NCBI GenBank assembly: GCA_028687545.1
Contig: JAQTZZ010000028.1
Location: 1 to 55,144 of the forward strand
Length of the DNA: 55,144 bases
Origin: Candidatus Wallbacteria bacterium
GTDB lineage: Bacteria > Muiribacteriota > JAQTZZ01
Direction of reading: 5' to 3'
Part shown: piece by piece, positions 42,867 to 50,706 of the stretch
Position numbering within the stretch: the first letter of the stretch is position 1
Layout of the letters: each line of letters begins with the position of its first letter
The notes under the pieces: model-generated
What the model saw: only the letters and a program-made list of their open reading frames with translations
What the model was told of the DNA's origin: nothing
Database searches by the model: none
Translations under genes and position numbers: made by a program

Positions 42867-43970
42867 TCAAAGTAGTACAGAACCCGGCTCCAAGACCTTC
42901 ACAATGTATTTATCGCGCAGATTCGAGAGATCGATCGTATATGGCATTTTGAGCTTCTGCTTGTCCTGACCGAAGAGCATCCTCACCACAGGCCGCATGA
43001 TCTCTTCGTTCACATACTTCACTATCCCGATTTCACCTGTGTTCAATTCCACAGTTGTGCCTGGAGGATAAAAAGTCAGCAGCTTGAAAAGAGCGTTCAC
43101 GAGATAAGGCGGGAAAGTCTTTCCTGAAAAGGACAGAATGAATTTCATGGCTTGATAGGCAGACATGGCCCCTCTGAAAGGACGGTCTGAAGTGAGAGCG
43201 TCGAAGACATCGCAGAGCCCGATCAGCAGCCCTGAAGGATGGATCTCGTCCCCGGACAGCCCTCTGGGATATCCTGTGCCGTTGTAACGCTCATGGTGCT
43301 GCACGATCGAGAGCAGAACCCCTTCTTCAAGCTGGAAGCAATCCTTGATCAAGGCGATCCCGCGGAAAATATGCTGCCTGATCTGCTGATAATCTTCTTT
43401 AGAGAGCTTTTCCCGCTTACTGAGCAACTGCCTGTCAAGTGTGGTCTTGCCCAGATCCGAAAAGGCTGCGGCCATTGCTATTTTCAGGCTTTCTTCCTGG
43501 GACAGGCCAAGTTTTCTTGAGATCAGCAGCGAGAGCAGGATCATATTGGCTGCGTGTGTCGCCTCGTAATTCTCACCTGATCGGTGCCTGACAATCTGGA
43601 AAAGGTCGTTCCTGCCGTCCAACGCTGCATTGGAAAGCCTGGTCAGCTTCTCCACCAGCGGTTTGATTTCGCGGGGCTGAAGTTTTCTGGTGCGGCTTTT
43701 CTCAAAGAACAGACTGATCAGGATGAAAAGCTCAGAAACATCGCGGACTACAACCGTGTCCGGGTCAAGCAGCGAAACGATCCTGGCTTCCTTTTTTTCG
43801 ATCAGCACAGGATAGTGTTCGAGCTGCACTGAATCCTTCAAGAGGGAGATGATTTCCTCTGTAAATACAAGGCCCTGAGTGAGGATCGTCTGTCCAAGAT
43901 AATCGACATTGCGGGCTACAATCATGCCGGATCTAAGTTCAGATAAAGTCAGCCACTCTTCAATTTTCAT
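42867..43970 (-). CDS. HD-GYP domain protein with altered HD dyad
   Basis: 367 residues. The N-terminal 130 residues start with L-x-x-G-M-I-V-A-R-N-V, a segment common ahead of HD-GYP domains. The HD-GYP region (about 145-330) keeps T-H-A-A-N, R-Q-H, Q-H-H-E-R, G-T-G-Y-P and D-V-F-D-A-L-T-S-D-R, but the core H-D of L-H-D-I-G-K is F-S-D-L-G-K, so one metal-binding histidine is lost. It may bind rather than hydrolyse cyclic di-GMP. It is the last gene of the pseudopilin operon, 1 bp after the FUN14-like gene, so it may regulate that machinery. Confidence 0.88.
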   Translation of the reverse strand: MKIEEWLTLSELRSGMIVARNVDYLGQTILTQGLVFTEEIISLLKDSVQLEHYPVLIEKKEARIVSLLDPDTVVVRDVSELFILISLFFEKSRTRKLQPREIKPLVEKLTRLSNAALDGRNDLFQIVRHRSGENYEATHAANMILLSLLISRKLGLSQEESLKIAMAAAFSDLGKTTLDRQLLSKREKLSKEDYQQIRQHIFRGIALIKDCFQLEEGVLLSIVQHHERYNGTGYPRGLSGDEIHPSGLLIGLCDVFDALTSDRPFRGAMSAYQAMKFILSFSGKTFPPYLVNALFKLLTFYPPGTTVELNTGEIGIVKYVNEEIMRPVVRMLFGQDKQKLKMPYTIDLSNLRDKYIVKVLEPGSVLL

Positions 43971-43971
43971 G

Positions 43972-44313
43972 CTATCCTTTCTTCACTCCCAGCCAGAAAC
44001 CGGTGATAAAAGCCCCGGCAAAAGGAAGATTCACAGTCAAAATCCTATACAGAAAAGCGGTCCAGCGATGTACTCCCTGTTCGGAGAAAAGCGGTCCGCA
44101 AATCTCGTTCAAAAACTGCCAGTTCACGCTGATGATGTCGCTGAAAACCAGCGCCTGGATCAGCAGGAAAACAGCCCCCAGAAAAAAGGCAGTCATTTTC
44201 ACGAGCTTGATGGTGGCATAACCGCTGAGGAATCCCAGCACACCGCCGAAACCCAGAATTCCCGCGAAAAAACCCAGCACCTGAGCCGGCATTGGTCCAA
44301 GGTCATTCACCAT
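43972..44313 (-). CDS. FUN14-like small membrane protein
   Basis: 113 residues with three hydrophobic stretches. G-F-L-S-G-Y-A-T-I-K-L-V-K followed by F-F-L-G-A-V-F-L-L-I-Q-A-L and I-S-V-N-W fits the FUN14 family, known mainly from eukaryotic mitochondria and archaea but also present in bacteria. Bacterial function is unknown. It overlaps the preceding pseudopilin gene by 7 bp and the HD-GYP gene follows 1 bp later. Confidence 0.6.
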   Translation of the reverse strand: MVNDLGPMPAQVLGFFAGILGFGGVLGFLSGYATIKLVKMTAFFLGAVFLLIQALVFSDIISVNWQFLNEICGPLFSEQGVHRWTAFLYRILTVNLPFAGAFITGFWLGVKKG

Positions 44314-44675
44314 TCCGAATAAGCCATCCCGTCTTCAGAGATTCCGGAATACCTTGATTTCACGTCATACACATCGCTTGCCTCAGCGTCTGAAGTCAGG
44401 GTGTTCCAGTCCGCCACTCCGGTAAAAGGATCCTCAGGGATCTTTCTCAGATAGCGCTTGTCAACCAGTTCGTCCAGTCTTTCCGGGTAGCGCAGCTGGT
44501 CAGCATAAAAAACATCGATCGCCTTGCGCATTACCTTGAGATCCTCGAGCAGCGCAGATTCCTTGGCCCGCTGGATCGAGCTCCTGTAAATCGGAGTGCC
44601 GACTGCGTATAGCAGGCCGATGATCGTAATCACAGCCGCCAGTTCCACCAGGGTGAATCCGCGTCTACCATTCAT
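44307..44675 (-). CDS. Type II secretion / type IV pilus pseudopilin (GspG-like)
   Basis: 122 residues from ATG 44675; the frame extends upstream only into the preceding gene. Short leader M-N-G-R-R-G then F-T-L-V-E-L, the prepilin peptidase site, with the hydrophobic helix A-A-V-I-T-I-I-G-L-L-Y-A. The C-terminal half has Y-P-E-R-L-D-E-L-V ... I-P-E-D-P-F, typical of GspG-type major pseudopilins. It overlaps the upstream pseudopilin by 11 bp. Confidence 0.9.
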   Translation of the reverse strand: MNGRRGFTLVELAAVITIIGLLYAVGTPIYRSSIQRAKESALLEDLKVMRKAIDVFYADQLRYPERLDELVDKRYLRKIPEDPFTGVADWNTLTSDAEASDVYDVKSRYSGISEDGMAYSEW

Positions 44676-45078
44676 TGTATTGAGTCCCTTCAAGAGATTT
44701 AAGGTCTGAGGTAGTACGTATATCATACACATCTGTCTTGTCGGAAAAAAGGCGGACAAAATTATCCCGGTCGTCTGAGGAGGAGATGGTGAACCATTCG
44801 CTCTTCCGGGTCAGAGGATCCTCAGGAATCCTTCGAAGATATCTTTTCCCCTGGCTGTCTTTCTGGATCAGATCTTCAAGGGTTTTCGGATAAGACTGGT
44901 GCAGATCGAAATATTTATCGATGGCTTCCCTGATTTCCCGCAGGTCTGCCTTCAGTTCCCATTCCAGCGCTCTTCTGGATGTGACTTCATATACGGGCAG
45001 CGCCACCTTGGCCAGGACGGCGATGATCAGGATGCTTACCGAGAGTTCAATGAAGGTTAATCCTTTATGTTCACTCAT
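44665..45078 (-). CDS. Pseudopilin (GspG-like), second copy
   Basis: 137 residues. Leader M-S-E-H-K-G, then L-T-F-I-E-L (cleavage after G, Glu at +5), a hydrophobic helix and Y-P-K-T-L-E-D-L-I ... Y-L-R-R-I-P-E-D-P. It is a close relative of the downstream pseudopilin (both end N/S-E-W), so a tandem duplication is likely. Confidence 0.9.
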   Translation of the reverse strand: MSEHKGLTFIELSVSILIIAVLAKVALPVYEVTSRRALEWELKADLREIREAIDKYFDLHQSYPKTLEDLIQKDSQGKRYLRRIPEDPLTRKSEWFTISSSDDRDNFVRLFSDKTDVYDIRTTSDLKSLEGTQYNEW

Positions 45079-45104
45079 TTAAAATTCCTGTTAAACGCCA
45101 ACAT

Positions 45105-45215
45105 GTTGGTAAGTTAGTAGGTTAGTATGTTAGTAAGCCGGGAAACAAAAGCATCCGTTGTTCTCCGATCCGTCTCCTCAACATACAAACATACTAACAT
45201 ACCAACCTACAAACC
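45105..45215. repeat. Octamer inverted-repeat element D
   Basis: The left arm is GTTGGTAA, GTTAGTAG, GTTAGTAT, GTTAGTAA (45105-45136). The right arm is CAACATAC, AAACATAC, TAACATAC, CAACCTAC (45179-45210). The loop is about 42 bp. It fills the gap between two pseudopilin genes and may form a strong hairpin in the operon mRNA. Confidence 0.8.
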
Positions 45216-45246
45216 TCTTGCTTTCAGATTGCAGGGTCATTAATCG

Positions 45247-45612
45247 TCAATAATCCGCATAAGGCTTCTGATAGCTGTCCGCCGGTTTTCCGCTCTCAAG
45301 TCCAAGCTTCACGATTCCTTCCACTGGGTCATAGATTATGATTCCCTGACTGCCGGATCCTTCCCAGCCCATTTGAAGCCTGTTGATGTATTTGGGACAA
45401 AGCTCGTTCAGGCTTTTCGGCAGATCACCTCTATGGTCGGTCTTGTAGACTTCAATCGCCTCACGGACTGCATTCAGCTGTTTTTTGATCTTGCTGTCCC
45501 TGGCGTGATCAATGATGATCCTGGAATTGACGAAGCTGATTCCTATCAGCACTGAAATGATTGTAAGCACAGCCATCAGTTCCAGCAGAGTGAAAGCTTT
45601 TGAATTTTTCAT
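45247..45612 (-). CDS. Pseudopilin with A-F-T-L-L-E cleavage site
   Basis: 121 residues. Leader M-K-N-S-K-A, then F-T-L-L-E-L: alanine replaces the usual glycine at -1, a tolerated variant in some minor pseudopilins. Hydrophobic helix A-V-L-T-I-I-S-V-L-I-G follows. The globular part lacks the I-P-E-D-P motif of the two downstream pseudopilins. ATGA overlap with gspF. Confidence 0.88.
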   Translation of the reverse strand: MKNSKAFTLLELMAVLTIISVLIGISFVNSRIIIDHARDSKIKKQLNAVREAIEVYKTDHRGDLPKSLNELCPKYINRLQMGWEGSGSQGIIIYDPVEGIVKLGLESGKPADSYQKPYADY

Positions 45613-46802
45613 TTGATCAGAGCCGCCATCTGAACTATCGGAAGGAACATCGACAGTACTATGAATCCGACGACCATTCCCATCAGGAGAATCAGCAGGG
45701 GTTCGAACAGAGAGAGCATTCTTCTCAGCGAATAGTCCAGTTCGGACTCATAGAATTCGCCTAGATTCAGGAACACTTCGCCAAGCCTTCCTGTATTTTC
45801 ACCTACGGTAACCATCTGAAGATTCACTTCATTATACAGGTTGAGCGGCTTGAGGCTTTCGGAAAGCGACACGCCACCATGCAGCACCTCTCTGACCTTT
45901 GCGACTTTGCCGCCCTGGAATCCATCCTGCAGGACGCTCAATGAATCGTCCACGGACATGCCGGATTTCAGAAGCGAACCAAGAGCCAGGCTGAAATAGG
46001 AAAGCCTGTAATAATAATAAAACCTGCGGATGAGCGGAAACCCTGAGATCATGTTCAGCATTCTCTCAGCCTGATGTTTCAGACCTTCGTAAATCAGGAA
46101 GAGCCCAAAAACGCCGGCTGCAACGACCAGCGTAAAGTGATACCTGATCAGATCGGATGTGTAAATCACCATTCGGGTAAACGCGGGAAGGTTCTCAGAA
46201 AAATCGCTGTACATATTCGTGAACGTGGGTACCACATGCAGAAGCAGGAAACAGACGATGCCGAAAACGATCGCGAGAAGCACCAGAGGATAGATGATGG
46301 CATCGATGATTTTCTGGAATGCATTCCTCCTCCGCTCCCAGTATATGATCAGCCTCTTGAAAACCTCGGCCAGATCGCCGCTCTGTTCGCCCTGGCGGAC
46401 GAAACTGGCAATCAGCGGATGGAAGTTGTAACCAGACTCCAGGATCGCTTTCGAAAACGACTTTCCCTCTGTCAGGGATTCATTCAATTTCAGAAACATG
46501 GTTTTCATTTTCGGATCAGTGAGTTTTTCCGACAGGATTCTGATTGCCTCTCCGATCGTGATGCCTGCGGAAAGCATGGCTAGAAGCTGGCGGAAAAAAA
46601 AGATCAGCTCATAATCGCTTAACTTCCGCCCCTTGCCCGTAAAAAATCCTGATTTATCGGCACTTTCCTTGACTCCAAGCGGGAACAATCCCCTGCGGGT
46701 CAGTTCTTCCTGGATCTCGGACTGTGAATTCCCGTGCAGAGTAAGTTCTATTGTTTCACCGTCCCTGTTAACTGCACGGACTTTGAAAGTTCTGCTTTCC
46801 AT
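45609..46802 (-). CDS. Type II secretion GspF / type IV pilus PilC inner-membrane protein
   Basis: 397 residues. The N-terminal lead-in (G-N-S-Q-S-E-I-Q-E-E-L-T-R-R-G) and two copies of the GspF domain are clear: F-F-R-Q-L-L-A-M-L-S-A-G-I-T-I near 70 and F-S-L-A-L-G-S-L-L-K-S-G near 270, with three hydrophobic segments including the last (L-L-I-L-L-M-G-M-V-V-G-F-I-V-L). It forms the inner-membrane platform of the system. No GspE/PilB ATPase, GspD secretin or prepilin peptidase is in the window. First gene of the operon. Confidence 0.93.
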   Translation of the reverse strand: MESRTFKVRAVNRDGETIELTLHGNSQSEIQEELTRRGLFPLGVKESADKSGFFTGKGRKLSDYELIFFFRQLLAMLSAGITIGEAIRILSEKLTDPKMKTMFLKLNESLTEGKSFSKAILESGYNFHPLIASFVRQGEQSGDLAEVFKRLIIYWERRRNAFQKIIDAIIYPLVLLAIVFGIVCFLLLHVVPTFTNMYSDFSENLPAFTRMVIYTSDLIRYHFTLVVAAGVFGLFLIYEGLKHQAERMLNMISGFPLIRRFYYYYRLSYFSLALGSLLKSGMSVDDSLSVLQDGFQGGKVAKVREVLHGGVSLSESLKPLNLYNEVNLQMVTVGENTGRLGEVFLNLGEFYESELDYSLRRMLSLFEPLLILLMGMVVGFIVLSMFLPIVQMAALIK

Positions 46803-46811
46803 GGTAGTTCA

Positions 46812-46820
46812 ATTATATCA
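46812..46820 (-). promoter_or_regulatory. Extended -10 of gspF, near-leaderless configuration
   Basis: TGA-TATAAT (46820-46812) with ATG 46802 after 9 bp, so a leader of about 2-3 nt. No Shine-Dalgarno sequence. Confidence 0.6.
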
Positions 46821-46916
46821 TATTTTCACGATTTTATTTGCCGAAATGGCAGTTTCCCGTTAAACTTGTTCAGGTGCAATTTAGACTGATGTATTTTTTA
46901 TAAACCGGGAGGGCTC

Positions 46917-47669
46917 ATGTCCGGCCATAACAAGTGGAGTTCCATCAAGCACAGAAAAGGAGCGCAGGATCAGAAGCGGGGTAAGGTTTTCACCAAGCTG
47001 ATCCGCGACATTACGATTGCAGTCAAGGAATCCGGGAAGGATCAGGAAACCAACGCCAAACTCAGGGCAGCCCTGGAAAAGGCACGGGTAGCCAATATGC
47101 CTAAAGACACGGTCAACCTGGCCATCAAGCGCGGCGCAGGCGAAATTCAGGGCGAAAGCTTCGAAGAATTCAATTATGAAGGCTACGGGCCTGGCGGGGT
47201 TGCCATCCTGCTGGAAATACTCACCAACAACAGGAATCGCGCCGCCTCGGAAGTCCGCAACATCTTCGAGCGGCACAGCGGGAACCTTGGCGAAACCGGC
47301 TGTGTGGGCTGGCTTTTCGAACGCAAAGGCCTGATCTGTATCCAGGACGACACTGTGACTGAGGACAAGCTGATGGATCTCTCTCTCGAGGCCGGAGCGG
47401 AAGACATCCGCCACGAAAAAGATGAATTCATGGTGACAACAGACCCTGCCTCATTCGAAAAGGTCAAGACCACTCTGGAAAAAGCAGGTTTGACGCTTAA
47501 CTCCGCTGAACTGACCATGATCCCGCAGAATACAGTGAAACTGGACGGCAAGAATGCCGAGAAAATGCTGAAAATAATGGATGCCCTTGAAGAACTGGAT
47601 GATGTCCAGAATGTCTATGCCAATTTCGAGATCGATGAGGAAATCATCGAACAGTTCATGGAAAAATAG
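46917..47669 (+). CDS. yebC: YebC/PmpR-family protein
   Basis: 250 residues, starting M-S-G-H-N-K-W-S-S-I-K-H-R-K with D-x-K-R-G-K-V-F-T-K near residue 18, G-Y-G-P-G-G-V-A-I near 87 and N-R-N-R-A-A-S-E-V-R near 100. YebC proteins have been described as transcription regulators and, more recently, as ribosome-associated factors that help translate proline stretches. GGGAGG precedes the ATG. It is the first gene of the yebC-ruvC-ruvA-ruvB run, a very common arrangement. Confidence 0.96.
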   Translation: MSGHNKWSSIKHRKGAQDQKRGKVFTKLIRDITIAVKESGKDQETNAKLRAALEKARVANMPKDTVNLAIKRGAGEIQGESFEEFNYEGYGPGGVAILLEILTNNRNRAASEVRNIFERHSGNLGETGCVGWLFERKGLICIQDDTVTEDKLMDLSLEAGAEDIRHEKDEFMVTTDPASFEKVKTTLEKAGLTLNSAELTMIPQNTVKLDGKNAEKMLKIMDALEELDDVQNVYANFEIDEEIIEQFMEK

Positions 47670-48161
47670 ATGACAGTGCTGGGAATCGATCCTGGCCTTG
47701 CCATTACCGGATATGCCGTAATTGAGGAAGCCAGTAATGGTTTTCTGCTGCGTGAATCCGGGCTGATCAGGACCAAATCCACGCAGGAACTTCCGGCACG
47801 GCTTAGAGAGATCTTCCTGAAACTGACTGATCTCGGAAAAACTTTTGGTGTCAGTGAAATGGCCTGCGAAAAACTTTTTTTTGAAAAGAATGTGAAAACA
47901 GGGATTGCAGTCGCCCAGGCCAGAGGAGTGATCCTGCTCTGCGCGGCTCTCTCCGAAATCCCGGTTTTCGAGTATCCGCCCAGCACGGTGAAACTCGCTC
48001 TCACAGGCTATGGTGCGGCCGACAAGCAGCAGATGCAGAAAATGGTACGTCTGCTTTTGAATCTCAAGTCTGCCCCGAAAGTGGATGATGAAGCCGATGC
48101 CATGGGAGTAGCGATCTGTCACCTGCAAAGCAGGAGGATTATGCAATGCTCAGGTACCTGA
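47670..48161 (+). CDS. ruvC: Crossover junction endodeoxyribonuclease RuvC
   Basis: 163 residues. G-I-D-P-G-L-A-I-T-G-Y near residue 5 supplies the first catalytic aspartate, E-K-L-F-F-E-K-N the second acidic position and V-D-D-E-A-D-A-M-G-V-A-I the last. It cuts Holliday junctions. The ATG directly follows the yebC stop with no gap, and the 3' end overlaps ruvA by 16 bp. Confidence 0.95.
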   Translation: MTVLGIDPGLAITGYAVIEEASNGFLLRESGLIRTKSTQELPARLREIFLKLTDLGKTFGVSEMACEKLFFEKNVKTGIAVAQARGVILLCAALSEIPVFEYPPSTVKLALTGYGAADKQQMQKMVRLLLNLKSAPKVDDEADAMGVAICHLQSRRIMQCSGT

Positions 48162-48754
48162 AAGGGATCATCGCTCGAAAAGACACAGGCCGTCTCTGGC
48201 TGGAATGTGGAGGATTCGGCCTGGAAATCCATTTTCCGAACATTGCCCTTGACTCACTCGGTTCAGTCGGAGAAGAAGCCATGATTTATACTGAGCTGAT
48301 CCTGAGAGCCAGGGAATCGGACGGCGAACTGGAACTCTTCGGATTTTCTGACCAGGAATCGCTCAGGCTGTTCAAATGCCTGCTGCAGGTGAGCAAAATC
48401 GGCCCCAAGATGGCCATGAATCTGCTCTCACAGCTCGACACCAGGCAGATCATTTCAGCCATCGCCGAATCGGATCTGGCAACATTATCCGGGGTAAGCG
48501 GGATCGGATCCAAGACCGCCGAACGGATCGTGGTCGAACTCAAGGACAAGATCCAGAAGGAATTTGCTCCTCAAGCCATGACCTCTAAGACCAGGGCAAC
48601 CGAAGCAGAAGACCGCGACCTGAATGATGCACTGCGGGCACTGGGATATACCCAGGGGGAAATCAGGAAGGGGTTGACTTCGCTGAATCGGGAAATCAGC
48701 GGCCGCCCGCTTGAGGAAAAAATTCGTCTGATGCTGGGGGCGCTAAGTAAATGA
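48146..48754 (+). CDS. ruvA: Holliday junction branch migration protein RuvA
   Basis: 202 residues. OB-fold N-terminus (M-L-R-Y-L-K-G-I-I ... G-F-G-L-E-I), paired helix-hairpin-helix motifs ([12 protein letters not shown] near 75 and [15 protein letters not shown] near 115), and a C-terminal domain that contacts RuvB (A-L-R-A-L-G-Y). It binds four-way junctions. Overlaps ruvC by 16 bp and ruvB by 4 bp. Confidence 0.96.
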   Translation: MLRYLKGIIARKDTGRLWLECGGFGLEIHFPNIALDSLGSVGEEAMIYTELILRARESDGELELFGFSDQESLRLFKCLLQVSKIGPKMAMNLLSQLDTRQIISAIAESDLATLSGVSGIGSKTAERIVVELKDKIQKEFAPQAMTSKTRATEAEDRDLNDALRALGYTQGEIRKGLTSLNREISGRPLEEKIRLMLGALSK

Positions 48755-49794
48755 GCCAGATTCAGAAAGAAATACTTGATCAGAACACGATCGCTGAGGA
48801 TACTCCGCTCCCGCAGCTCAGGCCCAGGGACTTTTCCGAATATATCGGACAGGGCAAAGCCAAGGAAAAGATACTTCTCTTCATCGAAGCCGCGAAACAG
48901 CGGGGTGAGCCGCTGGACCATGTTCTGCTCTCAGGGCCGCCAGGGCTCGGCAAGACTACGATGGCACATCTGATCTGCTCTGAGCTCGGAGTCAATCTGA
49001 GCGCTACCACAGGCCCGGCCCTGGAACGGGTAGGCGATCTGGCTGCCATTCTCACTAATCTGAAATCCCGCGACATACTCTTCATCGATGAAATCCACCG
49101 CACGAACCGGGTAGTGGAGGAAGTTCTGTACTCAGCGATGGAGGATTTCAAGGTGGACATCATCATGGGTAAAGGGCCATCGGCAAGGAACATCTCGCTC
49201 AAGCTCGAACCTTTCACCCTGATCGGAGCCACCACCAGGCCCAGTATGCTCAGTTCCCCGCTGCGTACCCGCTTCGGGGTCCTTCTGAGACTTGATTATT
49301 ACGAACAGGATGAACTGCAGGAAATTGTGCTGTCTGCTGCAAAGCGTCTTTCAATCGAGATCACGAAGGAAGGCGCTGAGGAGATCGCCCGCAGGGGACG
49401 GGGTACTCCCAGGATCGTCACCCGGATTCTGAAGCGGGTACGCGACTATGCCCAGATCAGGGCTTCAGGATGCATCACAGGCGAAGTCGCGGACCAGGCG
49501 CTGAACATGCTGGAAATTGACAGCCAGGGGCTGGACGAACTTGACCGCAAAATCCTGGAAATTCTGATCCACAATTACGGAGGAGGGCCTTTAGGGCTCG
49601 ACACGCTGGCTGTCGCACTGGGCGAAGAAGGCGAAAATATTTACGACGTATATGAACCTTATCTGATCAAAATCGGTTTTTTAAAGCGCACTCCGCGCGG
49701 CAGGGTGGCTACCGGCATGGCTTACAGGCACCTGGGACTGCCGGTCCCGGACAGTGACAAACCTGAGCCTGATCAAAGCGAATTATTCAGCTGA
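48751..49794 (+). CDS. ruvB: Holliday junction branch migration helicase RuvB
   Basis: 347 residues. L-R-P-x-x-F-x-E-Y-I-G-Q opening, Walker [10 protein letters not shown] near 68, Walker [10 protein letters not shown] near 115, sensor-1 G-A-T-T-R, P-L-R-T-R-F-G arginine-finger region near 170 and the winged-helix tail with G-P-L-G-L-D-T-L-A. It is the motor of branch migration. ATGA overlap with ruvA. Confidence 0.97.
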   Translation: MSQIQKEILDQNTIAEDTPLPQLRPRDFSEYIGQGKAKEKILLFIEAAKQRGEPLDHVLLSGPPGLGKTTMAHLICSELGVNLSATTGPALERVGDLAAILTNLKSRDILFIDEIHRTNRVVEEVLYSAMEDFKVDIIMGKGPSARNISLKLEPFTLIGATTRPSMLSSPLRTRFGVLLRLDYYEQDELQEIVLSAAKRLSIEITKEGAEEIARRGRGTPRIVTRILKRVRDYAQIRASGCITGEVADQALNMLEIDSQGLDELDRKILEILIHNYGGGPLGLDTLAVALGEEGENIYDVYEPYLIKIGFLKRTPRGRVATGMAYRHLGLPVPDSDKPEPDQSELFS

Positions 49795-49799
49795 CATCC

Positions 49800-50675
49800 A
49801 TGGTAGATAACAAGCGCAAAGCCATGCTGCTCCTGCTGCTGGTTTCCTTTTTCTGGGGGCTGACCTTTGTCCTGGTCAAGGAAGGGATCTCCCTGGTCAA
49901 TGTCTATACTTTCCTGTCTTGGCGCTTTCTGATCGCCACTCTGGCGATAATTCCGTTTTTTTACCGCAGGATCTTTAAAATAAACGGTCCGTTACTGCTG
50001 GCTGGGTTCTGGCTGGGTCTGGCACTCACACTCGGCTATGATTTTCAGACATACGGACTGCTCTTTACCACCCCCTCGAAAAGCGCTTTCATCACCGGCC
50101 TTTACATTGTAATGGTGCCGATATTCCTTGCGATCGGCAGAAAATCCACTCCCAGGCTGCAGCATATCGCGGCAGTAGCTCTTGCAACCACGGGTCTTGC
50201 CCTGCTTACTGTCAGCGACAATTTCACGTTGAATCCCGGGGACATCTGGACTTTTTTCTGCGCTATCGCCTATGCGATCCACATCATTCTGATCAATATC
50301 TATTCCCGGAAATTCGATCCGCTGCCGCTGACCTTTATCCAGATGCTGGTGGTGGCAGTGATCAACACGCTGATTTCTGCTGGAAGCGGAGTATTCGAAA
50401 TTCCGGAAAGCATCGTCGTCTGGCGGGCTCTGCTCTTCTGCGCACTGATCGCGACCACGTTCGTGCTGATTGTGCAGAACGCCTATCAGAAATATCTATC
50501 CGAAGTCACGGCTTCAATCATTTACTCCTTTGAACCAGTCTTTGCAGGCCTCACGAGCTGGCTCTACCTGGGGGAAAAACTGACGCTGAAAATCCTGCTG
50601 GGCGGAGTGCTGATTTTCGCAGGGATGATAATTTCCGAACTGTGTGGACAGGAAACAAAAAAGCCCGCCAGATGA
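49800..50675 (+). CDS. EamA/DMT-family transporter
   Basis: 291 residues with about ten hydrophobic helices in two EamA repeats; S-F-F-W-G-L-T-F-V-L-V-K near residue 18 and the E-P-V-F-A-G-L-T-S-W-L-Y-L-G-E near 252 are family signatures. It probably exports metabolites or amino acids; the substrate is unknown. It starts 5 bp after ruvB, so it is probably read from the same transcript, which then ends at a terminator that overlaps the stop codon. Confidence 0.9.
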   Translation: MVDNKRKAMLLLLLVSFFWGLTFVLVKEGISLVNVYTFLSWRFLIATLAIIPFFYRRIFKINGPLLLAGFWLGLALTLGYDFQTYGLLFTTPSKSAFITGLYIVMVPIFLAIGRKSTPRLQHIAAVALATTGLALLTVSDNFTLNPGDIWTFFCAIAYAIHIILINIYSRKFDPLPLTFIQMLVVAVINTLISAGSGVFEIPESIVVWRALLFCALIATTFVLIVQNAYQKYLSEVTASIIYSFEPVFAGLTSWLYLGEKLTLKILLGGVLIFAGMIISELCGQETKKPAR

Positions 50676-50684
50676 CGGGCTTTT
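50659..50684. terminator. Bidirectional terminator between EamA and C11 peptidase genes
   Basis: AAAAGCCCG (50659-50667) pairs with CGGGCTTTT (50676-50684) around an 8-nt loop that contains the EamA stop codon. The A-run before and T-run after the stem let it work for both convergent genes. Confidence 0.88.
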
Positions 50685-50706
50685 ATCAATTCAGACAGAT
50701 TGAGGA

